This document shows positions 14,840-20,698 of a stretch of DNA of 20,698 nt, piece after piece (within the stretch, counting starts at the first letter, position 1; each line of letters begins with the position of its first letter). The stretch lies in NCBI GenBank assembly GCA_009779515.1, contig WREE01000015.1:1-20698 (forward strand), read 5' to 3'. The notes beneath the pieces are model-generated. The model worked only from the letters and a program-made list of their open reading frames with translations, was not told where the DNA came from and did no database searches. This DNA is from Symbiobacteriaceae bacterium (lineage in GTDB: Bacteria; Bacillota; JAAYKD01; WRDA01). Position numbers and translations under genes: made by a program.

Positions 14840-15529
14840 ATGGTGTACGCGCAGATATGCCAAGGAATATTTGGCAAGCGCCTCAATCGCTTCGTGGCGG
14901 AGGTGGAAATAGAGGGGAAGCGGGAGCTGTGCCACGTTAAAAACACCGGCCGTTGCCGGGAGATACTTGTGCCTGGTGCCCTGGTCTACCTGGATGAGGT
15001 TCCCAAGGCCTCACGCTCTACCCGCTTCGACCTTATTGCCGTACGCAAAGGGGCAGAGCTGATCAATATCGACAGCCAAGCACCTAATAGAGTTTTTGCC
15101 GAGTATTTAGCCTCCGGTGCTTATCTGGAAGGGATAACCGTTCTAAGGCCAGAGGCTAAATATGAAAAATTACGTTTCGATTTCTATATCGAAGTGGCGC
15201 AACGTAAAATCTTTCTCGAAGTTAAAGGGGTAACTTTGGAAACCAACGGCACCGCGCTCTTTCCCGACGCTCCCACTCTGCGTGGCGCCAGGCATTTGCG
15301 GGAGCTGGCAACATGCCCGGGCAAGGGCTACGAAGCCCATATAGTTTTTGTTATCCAGATGAAAGGTGTTAGCTCTTTTCAACCCCATGTGGAGATGGAT
15401 CCAGACTTTGCCGCTGCTTTGGCTCAGGCGGTCAACGCCGGGGTTAAAGTAGCGGCCTTCGACTGCTTGGTCACTCCTCAGAGCCTGAGCATCGACCAAC
15501 CGCTGCCTTGGGATATTAGTCGGGGATAA
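14840..15529 (+). CDS. sfsA: SfsA family DNA/RNA nuclease
   Basis: 229 residues. The N-terminal OB fold carries HVKNTGRCREIL (about residues 33-44), in the position of the family's HxxNTGRM-type motif. The C-terminal half is a PD-(D/E)xK nuclease with Asp114 (RFDFYIE), Glu127 and Lys129 (EVKGVTLE), followed by FPDAPTLRGARHLREL, a hallmark of the family. SfsA was named for sugar fermentation stimulation and later described as a nucleic-acid-binding nuclease; its cell role is unsettled. It starts 26 bases after the MATE stop with a poor ribosome binding site, so it is probably read through from the efflux operon. Confidence 0.95.
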   Translation: MVYAQICQGIFGKRLNRFVAEVEIEGKRELCHVKNTGRCREILVPGALVYLDEVPKASRSTRFDLIAVRKGAELINIDSQAPNRVFAEYLASGAYLEGITVLRPEAKYEKLRFDFYIEVAQRKIFLEVKGVTLETNGTALFPDAPTLRGARHLRELATCPGKGYEAHIVFVIQMKGVSSFQPHVEMDPDFAAALAQAVNAGVKVAAFDCLVTPQSLSIDQPLPWDISRG

Positions 15530-15850
15530 CCTTTTAGCCCTGAGGGATTTCTGACTGTAGAAAAACCGGTTTCATGTTCCTTGTTTCCTACCTAACTTAC
15601 CTTAAAGGGATAAAAGTAACCGCTTTTTGGCGACATGCGCGTCAAAAAGCAAACTTTTTCGCAAGAACATAACTTAATTCGCCGAAGAGCGCACTCTGAG
15701 GCGAGAGGCTGAAGACTGTGTCTTCAGCCTCGGGATTTTCCACAGGTGCAGCAAAGGTTTTGCTACCCATGTGTGGAAATAATGGTGCGAGAGAAGTATG
15801 ATTACCCAAAGCGCCAGGAAGCAAAAAAAGTAAGAAAGGTGGCAAATTAC
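15530..15850 (+). other. 321-base gene-free stretch with palindrome and structured leader
   Basis: No credible gene. It holds a perfect ten-base palindrome AAACCGGTTT (15563-15572), the hairpin series at 15622-15776 and the ribosome binding site AAAGGTGG of the lyase gene (15835-15842). The lyase frame is open back to about 15746, with an ATG at 15782, but codon use there (many CGA, CCA, AGA, AAA) is unlike the gene body. I see no clear promoter. Confidence 0.6.
15622..15776 (+). ncRNA. Candidate structured leader RNA: four consecutive hairpins
   Basis: H1: GCTTTTT (15622-15628) with AAAAAGC (15644-15650), plus inner GAC/GTC. AAAAAG can instead pair with CTTTTT at 15654-15659. H2: CGCC (15680-15683) with GGCG (15700-15703) and AGAG with CTCT around a CGCA loop, separated by facing GA/GA, a classic sheared-pair arrangement. 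H3: GAGGCTGAAGAC (15705-15716) with GTCTTCAGCCTC (15720-15731), twelve perfect pairs and a three-base loop, one base after H2. H4: CCACA (15740-15744) with TGTGG (15772-15776), enclosing GGT/ACC and AGCAAA/TTTGCT. It matches no riboswitch class that I recognise. It lies directly upstream of the lyase-like gene. Confidence 0.45.
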
Positions 15851-17359
15851 ATGAGTATACCCCCTAAGCCCAGCGGTGGCTTTTACGAACGGACTCAGGG
15901 TGGCATTCATCCGGCAGTGGTGGAGCACTATTATAAAGATCGCCTGGTGGAGACTGCGGCTACTTCAGTGTATTTACTGCAGGTGATGCGGGCGCATATC
16001 TGTATGTTGGCTAAGCAAGAGATTATCCCCCGGGAGGCAGCCGGCAAGTTGGCAGCACTGCTGACCAGCTGGCAAGATGGGGGAGGGATTACGGCAGCTA
16101 TGCTGGATCCGGCTCTAGAAGACCTTTACATTAACATGGAACACTTAGTTAAGCAGGAGCTGGGAGAGGAAATCGCCGGTATGATGCCGGTAGCCCGCAG
16201 CCGTAACGATGTGGAGGCTGCCATGTGGCGTTTGGAGTTGCGGGAAAAGCTGGAGCTTTTAGCAACCTCGGCGATTAACCATTGTGAGGTCCTGGAGGCT
16301 AGAGCAGCGGTGCACCTGGCAGATCCTTTACCGGGGTATACCTATCATCAACAAGCCCAGCCTTTAACTCTGGGATTTCAGCTCAGTGCGGCTTCGGCGG
16401 CTTTGCACCGGGATGCCGAACGCATTATCGACTGCCTGGAACGCCTTGATATCAACCCTTTGGGAGGGGCGGCTCTTTGCGGCAGCGGCTATCCTATAGA
16501 TCGCCCTTATACCAGTGCGTTACTAGGCTTTCGCGAGACCATGGACAATTGTGTCGACGGAGTTGCCGCTTGCGACTATATGCTGGAAGCCGCCTACTGT
16601 GGCATGCAGCTATTGGTTACCTTAGGGCGCCTCGCCGAAGAAGTTATCAAGTGGTGCCAAAATGAGGTGGGTTTCGCCAGTCTGCCGGACAGTCTTATCG
16701 ATTCCTCCACGATTATGCCTCATAAGCGCAATCCGGTTATTCCGGCGACAGTGCGAGCTATCTCCCGGCAGAAGGCAGGGGAGTTTGCCGGTATAGCCGC
16801 CGCTTGCACCGTGCCTTTTGAAGCCAGTCGGGATGTTACCACCACCTTCGACAAAGCTGCTCAGCTGGTGTTAGCCGCCTGGGATATGTGCGAAATATCG
16901 GCCGCCTATAGCGAGGGGATTATCTTTCATCCCGCAAAGATGCGCAGCGCCCTGAGCCTCAGCTTTGCCTACAGCACTGAGCTGGCGGATACTCTGGTGC
17001 GTGAAGGCGGGTTAACCTTTCGCCAGGCGCACAGCATTGTGGGGGGAGCGGTTTCTCAGCTTTTCGATGCGGGTGCTAGTCCGGAAGATATGTCGTATAC
17101 TCTGTTAAATGAGTGGTGTCTTAAAATTACCGGCAGCTCCTTGCCTATTTCAGCAGAGGTATATCACGGTGCCTGTGATATAGATGAAAATATCGCCCGG
17201 CGTAACCATATCGGCGGCACAGCTCCCACCCAAGTGGCTCATACCCTTAGGGAGCGGATAGCGGTGAGGGCTAGGCTGCGCCAAAGGCTGGAGGAAAACT
17301 CCCGACGCTGGCAAGCAGGAGAAGAGCAGCTCCGCCAAGCTTGCCGCAATCTTGTGTGA
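15851..17359 (+). CDS. Argininosuccinate lyase-like C-N lyase (aspartase/fumarase superfamily)
   Basis: 502 residues, longer than usual ArgH (about 460). Superfamily blocks: ARSRNDVE (ArgH: GRSRNDQV), GYTYHQQAQP (ArgH: GYTHLQRAQP), PLGGAALCGSGYPIDRP (ArgH-like PIDR block) and the flexible-loop signature SSTIMPHKRNP (285-295), where Ser286 aligns with the catalytic Ser. The His of the GYTH motif is Tyr here, with His one place later. The family eliminates fumarate from amino compounds. True ArgH normally sits beside argG, which is absent here. This divergence and the MmgE/PrpD gene downstream point to a catabolic or specialised substrate. ATG 15851 is chosen for AAAGGTGG eight bases upstream; ATG 15782 is possible. 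Confidence 0.85.
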   Translation: MSIPPKPSGGFYERTQGGIHPAVVEHYYKDRLVETAATSVYLLQVMRAHICMLAKQEIIPREAAGKLAALLTSWQDGGGITAAMLDPALEDLYINMEHLVKQELGEEIAGMMPVARSRNDVEAAMWRLELREKLELLATSAINHCEVLEARAAVHLADPLPGYTYHQQAQPLTLGFQLSAASAALHRDAERIIDCLERLDINPLGGAALCGSGYPIDRPYTSALLGFRETMDNCVDGVAACDYMLEAAYCGMQLLVTLGRLAEEVIKWCQNEVGFASLPDSLIDSSTIMPHKRNPVIPATVRAISRQKAGEFAGIAAACTVPFEASRDVTTTFDKAAQLVLAAWDMCEISAAYSEGIIFHPAKMRSALSLSFAYSTELADTLVREGGLTFRQAHSIVGGAVSQLFDAGASPEDMSYTLLNEWCLKITGSSLPISAEVYHGACDIDENIARRNHIGGTAPTQVAHTLRERIAVRARLRQRLEENSRRWQAGEEQLRQACRNLV

Positions 17360-17441
17360 GCGCAAGATGAAAATATATGCCATATCAAGCCATAGTTATC
17401 CTAGAGCGGCGTGATAGTTTGTATTGTAAAGGAGCATACTA

Positions 17442-17783
17442 ATGCCCGAAAATAACCAGTTAAAGTCCTACCTGGATGGGTTGTACCAAGCTACCCCGGA
17501 AGAAGAGGAACGTATTTTGCGAGGAGCGTTTTCCTCCCGAGACCCTTTACGCCTTAAGCAAATCCCAGCCCGAGCTAAAGCTAAAGCGGTTATGCTGGCG
17601 CTTTTAGCCACTGCCTTCGAGCCTGAGCGGGTTTACCACGAAAGCGAAGTTAATCTTATTCTCAGGGCTATTTACGAAGATTATTCCGCTTTGCGCCGCT
17701 ACCTGGTGGATTACCGCTATCTGCAGCGCACCAGGGACGGCAGTGAATACCGTTTAGCTCCTTCGGCAGATGGTCATGGATAA
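17442..17783 (+). CDS. DUF2087 domain protein
   Basis: 113 residues. The C-terminal two-thirds match my memory of DUF2087: AKAVMLALLATAFEPERVYHESEVN, then ED-SALRRYLVDYRYLQR and DGSEYRL at the end. The pattern suggests a small winged-helix-like fold. In other bacteria this domain is often attached to, or near, transcription regulators, so a regulatory role is possible but unproven. AAAGGAG (17428-17434) lies seven bases before the ATG. Its last 14 bases overlap the next gene. Confidence 0.8.
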   Translation: MPENNQLKSYLDGLYQATPEEEERILRGAFSSRDPLRLKQIPARAKAKAVMLALLATAFEPERVYHESEVNLILRAIYEDYSALRRYLVDYRYLQRTRDGSEYRLAPSADGHG

Positions 17784-18777
17784 GTCAACCCTCGAATGGC
17801 TTCTGCAGCCGAACTGTCCCTCCGTCCGCTATGATACCTTGGTAGACTTGCTGGAGAGACCTCTCTCCGATCCAGAGGTGGTAAGTGCTCAAAGGGCGAT
17901 CATGACCACCGGGCTAGTCCCCTCTATTTTAGACAAACTAGCGGCGCCGGAGAATGAGGAGCATCTTCATCGTTTCTACCACAACAAATACCGGGGCTTG
18001 GTCTGGCAACTGTTAGTTTTGGCAGAGTTAGGCGCAACCTCCCAGGAGCAGATCCGCTACCTGGGGGATCACCTTCTGGCTCACTCCCAAGTGGTAGCCG
18101 ATGGCGGCTTTTCTACCTTTCCTGCCAGCCGAACTGCCGGTGGCAGAGCCGGGGTAACCATCCCCTGTCTGGCGGGTAATATGGTTTGGGCGCTCCTGCG
18201 CCTGGGCTTTAGGGATGACCCACGCCTGGAGCGAGGTATGGCTTGGTTAATCGATCATATAGCTCTGCGAGACGGGGAGGCGGCTCCTGAGCAGAAAGAA
18301 ATCTTTTTAAAGCACGATGATTGCTGGGGTACTCACACCTGTTTTATGGGAGCTATCAAACCCCTTAAAGGGTTAGCGGCATACCCCAAAGAAGAGAGAA
18401 CCCCAGCCATGGAACAGGCTATAGCCGACTACGCCGAGTTTTTCTTAATACACCACGTTTATAAACGGAGCCATGATTTAACCAAGGTGGCGCGCCCCGG
18501 TTGGCAGCGTTTTGCCTTTCCCTTGATGTATCAAACCGATGTTTTAGAGATTTTGGATATACTCACTGGTCTGGGTTACCGCGATCCGCGTATGGCAGCG
18601 GCTATCGAGTTGGTGCAAGCAAAACAAAAAGCTAACGGTCGCTGGCAGGCCGAAAATGTCTCCTTGAACGCTAAATTGTTGCACCCCTTAAGCCAGGAGG
18701 AGCAGGATAAGTTCGTCACCCTCAGAGCCTTCAGGGTACTTAAGCGCTGGAACGCCGGAGGGTCTGTCTCGGCGTAG
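17770..18777 (+). CDS. Alpha-alpha toroid protein (prenyltransferase/squalene-cyclase-like fold)
   Basis: 335 residues. It resembles a widespread bacterial family annotated as prenyltransferase or squalene oxidase repeat. It opens with VRYDTLVDLLERPLSDPEV, has a middle block HDDCWGTHTC (182-191) and ends with PLMYQTDVLEILDILTGLGY, then QKANGRWQAE and TLRAFRVLKRW. The helical-pair rhythm and the Gly-Arg-Trp turn fit an alpha-alpha barrel. The DxDD motif of squalene-hopene cyclases is not seen. His182, Asp183, Asp184, Cys185, His189 and Cys191 cluster and could bind metal, by analogy with the zinc site of protein prenyltransferases (inference). Overlap with DUF2087 implies coupled translation. 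ATG 17776 is an alternative start. Confidence 0.75.
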   Translation: MVMDKSTLEWLLQPNCPSVRYDTLVDLLERPLSDPEVVSAQRAIMTTGLVPSILDKLAAPENEEHLHRFYHNKYRGLVWQLLVLAELGATSQEQIRYLGDHLLAHSQVVADGGFSTFPASRTAGGRAGVTIPCLAGNMVWALLRLGFRDDPRLERGMAWLIDHIALRDGEAAPEQKEIFLKHDDCWGTHTCFMGAIKPLKGLAAYPKEERTPAMEQAIADYAEFFLIHHVYKRSHDLTKVARPGWQRFAFPLMYQTDVLEILDILTGLGYRDPRMAAAIELVQAKQKANGRWQAENVSLNAKLLHPLSQEEQDKFVTLRAFRVLKRWNAGGSVSA

Positions 18778-18806
18778 CCTGGCAAGTGCTGGCTCAGATA
18801 AATATG

Positions 18807-18812
18807 AGGAGG
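18807..18812 (+). promoter_or_regulatory. Perfect ribosome binding site that fixes the next start
   Basis: AGGAGG six bases before ATG 18819. The frame also offers earlier starts at 18786 and 18804, but the second precedes this site and the first lacks one, so 18819 is preferred. Confidence 0.75.
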
Positions 18813-18818
18813 CAGTTT

Positions 18819-19112
18819 ATGGCCAGAGTTAGCTATAGCCTTAGTCTACTCACTTTCTGTCAGCAAGGAGAGTGGGCTTATGAACATGGTGCCACTCTTA
18901 AGACATTCTATAGCCTGGAAGAAGCCGAGGATGCCCTACCGAGCTTCGTTGCCGACAGCGTCAAGATCTATTGCCTGAATAGGGGCAATGCCCCTGGGGA
19001 GCTGGACATCCGAGGTTCAGTCCGTGAGGAAGCTTTGCGCACATACGCCATAGTATCTTCCGAAAATAAAGTTACTTACATTAGCATTCATGAAATTATC
19101 GGCCGTGGCTGA
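18819..19112 (+). CDS. 97-residue protein of unknown function
   Basis: Not recognised. No membrane segment or signal peptide. It looks like a small alpha/beta protein: a beta-prone N terminus (VSYSLSLLTFC), an acidic helix (SLEEAEDALPSF), a further strand (SVKIYCL), another helix (REEALRTYAI) and a final strand and helix. It has only two cysteines. It lies 41 bases after the toroid gene and before the MmgE/PrpD gene, in the same direction, so it is probably part of the same operon. It could be a small accessory or regulatory subunit; nothing in the sequence decides this. Confidence 0.75.
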   Translation: MARVSYSLSLLTFCQQGEWAYEHGATLKTFYSLEEAEDALPSFVADSVKIYCLNRGNAPGELDIRGSVREEALRTYAIVSSENKVTYISIHEIIGRG

Positions 19113-19121
19113 GGCATGTAG

Positions 19122-19140
19122 AGCAGGAGTTTCCTGCTTT
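19122..19140 (+). terminator. Weak terminator-like hairpin
   Basis: AGCAGGA (19122-19128) pairs with TCCTGCT (19132-19138) around GTT, followed by only two more Ts. Seven perfect pairs with a poor T run. It may slow transcription between the 97-residue gene and the MmgE/PrpD gene, or mark an RNA-stability site. Confidence 0.4.
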
Positions 19141-19209
19141 GGGTGTTAATAGGGATAGCGCTTCGGGATGGTATGAATTATTGAGCAATATTAAGGTAGG
19201 TGCTTGTTG

Positions 19210-20556
19210 GTGACTATATCTCCTTTAGCCAAAATGCTGGATCAGCTGCGCTCTCTGACACCGGGTGAGTACGAAGAAGCAACCCGCCACTGCCTCCTGG
19301 ATACTTTAGGTTGCATCCTCTACGGAGCTACCTTGGAGGAGGGAGAGCGGGTTTTAGAAGGTATTGCCTCTTTTGGGGCAGGAAGCATCCCCTTGCCCGG
19401 TAGCAGCGTCAGGCTAACGCCCGATGCTGCCGCTCTGGCAATGGGGACTCTGGCGCACTTGCGGGAATTGGATGATGTCCATGTCAGTATCATCCATCCC
19501 GGCGCGGTGATTGTGCCGGCGGCTTGGTGTGCTGCTTACGATTTAAATCTCACTCTGGGTGAACTTCTGGACGCCATCTTTGTCGGTTACGAGGCGGCAG
19601 CACGTATTTCCCGGGGTATAAACTACCTGCAACACCGCGAACAAGGCTGGCACGGCACGGCTACCATCTGCCCCTTTGGCGCCGCTTTAGCGGTGGCGCA
19701 CCTGCAGCAGTTGGATAGGCGCTCCACCCTCTGGGCTTTAGGCATTGCTGGAACCCGCAGCGGTGGCACCTGGGCTTTTGCCGCCGATGGTGCCATGACT
19801 AAACGGCTACACCCTGGCATGGCCGCCAGGGATGGTTTGCAAGCAGCCTATTTAGCGAAAAGGGGTATCACCGGTCCTGAGCATATCTTACAGGCCGAAG
19901 ATGGGGGACTTTACCCTTTGATGAGCAGAGATTGGGATTTGACTCACCTGTGGGCAGACCAAGTGCTACCTGCGGTAAGGGATATTGAGTTTAAATGGTA
20001 TGCTTCCTGTAAATCAGTGCATTCACCCCAGGAAGCAGCTACTGCCTTGTATCAGCAAAGGATGGCTGCCGGTCTGAGGGGGGAAGTGCAATCGGTGAAA
20101 GTGCAAATTAACAGCTCGGCTATGCATATGGCGGGGCGTATGTATGACCCCGCTTCCATCACCTCGGCGCAGCTTTCCATTCCTTACGGCATAGCCTTGG
20201 CACTCAGCGGCAGAGATGGCTCGGCAGCTAACTACACCCCGGAGCTGTTAGCCGATGAGGGGTTGTATCGGTTAGCCTCTCTGGTGACCATGGAGGTCTC
20301 CCCTGTTATGGATGAGCTTAGGCTTAAAGAGCAGACTTCCTCGGCCAATGTGGAAGTCTTCTGGCAGGATGGCACCACCAGCCGTGAGTTTGTCAAAGCC
20401 GCTAAGGGAACTATAGAGAAACCCCTAACCGGAGCGGAGATTTTAACGAAGTTTTACGCCTTAGCCGGTAGCAACTTGGGAGAGGAAGGGAGCCATCGCC
20501 TAGCCCGGCTCATTACCCAGGGGGAACGGTCGCTTCCGGTGCGGGAAATAGTTTAA
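19210..20556 (+). CDS. MmgE/PrpD family protein
   Basis: 448 residues. Family hallmarks: ELDDVHVSIIHPG (from Glu86; Asp88, His91, His96), GYEAAARISRG, WHGTATICPFGAA, the stretch RSGGTWAF and AMTKRLHPGMAA, and KWYASCKSVHSPQEAA. The family includes 2-methylcitrate dehydratase, cis-aconitate decarboxylase and iminodisuccinate epimerase. The absence of prpB/prpC neighbours argues against the methylcitrate cycle. The nearby C-N lyase makes an amino-dicarboxylate substrate attractive but unproven. Starts TTG 19204, TTG 19207 and GTG 19210 all follow AAGGTAGG (19193-19200); I chose GTG. The gap of 97 bases and a hairpin before it allow a separate promoter. Confidence 0.92.
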   Translation: MTISPLAKMLDQLRSLTPGEYEEATRHCLLDTLGCILYGATLEEGERVLEGIASFGAGSIPLPGSSVRLTPDAAALAMGTLAHLRELDDVHVSIIHPGAVIVPAAWCAAYDLNLTLGELLDAIFVGYEAAARISRGINYLQHREQGWHGTATICPFGAALAVAHLQQLDRRSTLWALGIAGTRSGGTWAFAADGAMTKRLHPGMAARDGLQAAYLAKRGITGPEHILQAEDGGLYPLMSRDWDLTHLWADQVLPAVRDIEFKWYASCKSVHSPQEAATALYQQRMAAGLRGEVQSVKVQINSSAMHMAGRMYDPASITSAQLSIPYGIALALSGRDGSAANYTPELLADEGLYRLASLVTMEVSPVMDELRLKEQTSSANVEVFWQDGTTSREFVKAAKGTIEKPLTGAEILTKFYALAGSNLGEEGSHRLARLITQGERSLPVREIV

Positions 20557-20582
20557 ATTAACAGGGGCTACGTTCATGGGCT

Positions 20583-20698
20583 TCTACTCTGATAGATGGG
20601 GGCTACCCACCCCCAAACCCCCGTCGCTACGGCAGGCAAAGCCCGCCTGCGCTTACAGGAGCTTCGCTCCTGCGCCACAGTTCCTGTGGCGGAGTAGA
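20583..20698. repeat. Multi-hairpin element bounded by an inverted repeat
   Basis: TCTACTC (20583-20589) and GAGTAGA (20692-20698) are perfect inverted repeats that enclose five hairpins: TGGGGG/CCCCCA (20597-20602, 20610-20615), CCGT/ACGG (20621-20624, 20629-20632), GCAGGC/GCCTGC (20632-20637, 20645-20650), CAGGAGC/GCTCCTG (20656-20662, 20666-20672) and CGCCACAG/CTGTGGCG (20673-20680, 20684-20691). The last two share a TTC loop. CCTGCGC occurs twice (20647-20653, 20670-20676). Hairpins two and three share one base, so they may alternate. No ORF is present. It is either a mobile, dispersed repeat (MITE-like) or a branched RNA. The right-hand repeat ends exactly at the window edge. Confidence 0.6.

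Noticed and set aside
15563..15572. Palindrome AAACCGGTTT after sfsA as a terminator
   Set aside because: It has no loop and no following T run; at most a protein-binding site, with no evidence for one.
15680..15710. Resemblance to the glycine riboswitch core (CGCCGAAG ... CTCTGAGGC)
   Set aside because: The two blocks are too close together, the closing stem is missing and the second block differs at a conserved position; probably chance similarity.
15746..15850. Longer N terminus for the lyase gene
   Set aside because: Codon use differs from the gene body, H4 of the leader lies across its start, and ATG 15851 has a well-placed binding site.
15851..17359. Calling the lyase argH outright
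   Set aside because: The GYTH block is altered, the protein is longer than usual, and no arginine-pathway neighbours are present.

Overview
The window is a compact bacterial segment in which every credible gene reads left to right. Several things point to a Bacillota (clostridial-type) chromosome: strong AGGAGG-type ribosome binding sites, SigA-like promoters, BcrA/NatA-type ABC genes paired with an OmpR-type two-component system, an ECF vitamin-transporter S component, rsgA and sfsA. By eye the base composition is a little above 50% GC. No rRNA, tRNA, CRISPR array, transposase or phage gene is visible. I cannot name a genus. The odd length, and an element that closes exactly on the last base, suggest the window may be a whole assembly contig that ends in a repeat.

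Layout. (1) 53-3220: two unnamed membrane proteins, almost certainly one operon. The first carries nine tandem 23-residue 'LFDxDP' repeats; the second looks internally duplicated. (2) 3243-9566: a promoter, a 22-codon leader ORF, two paralogous exported proteins, an ABC ATPase, its ABC-2 permease, a HAMP-type histidine kinase and an OmpR-type regulator. All are tightly spaced or overlapping and look like one envelope-sensing or export unit. (3) 9568-11497: an ECF S component behind a structured leader, a 21-codon ORF followed at once by a strong terminator, then rsgA behind inverted repeats that can mask or free its ribosome binding site. (4) 11540-15529: a promoter, an ABC exporter overlapping a MATE efflux pump, then sfsA. 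(5) 15530-20556: a 321-base gene-free leader with four consecutive hairpins. It is followed by an argininosuccinate-lyase-like C-N lyase, a DUF2087 protein, an alpha-alpha toroid (prenyltransferase/squalene-cyclase-like) protein, a 97-residue unknown protein and an MmgE/PrpD-family protein. (6) 20583-20698: a multi-hairpin element bounded by a short terminal inverted repeat.

How the parts may work together. In region 2 the kinase and regulator probably control the exporter and the two secreted paralogues. In region 5 the lyase and the MmgE/PrpD protein recall the pairing of a C-N lyase with an MmgE/PrpD epimerase known for iminodisuccinate breakdown, but the substrate here is unknown. The least explained items are the 23-residue repeat protein, the exported paralogue/ABC/two-component unit, the leaders of rsgA and of the lyase gene, and the terminal hairpin element.
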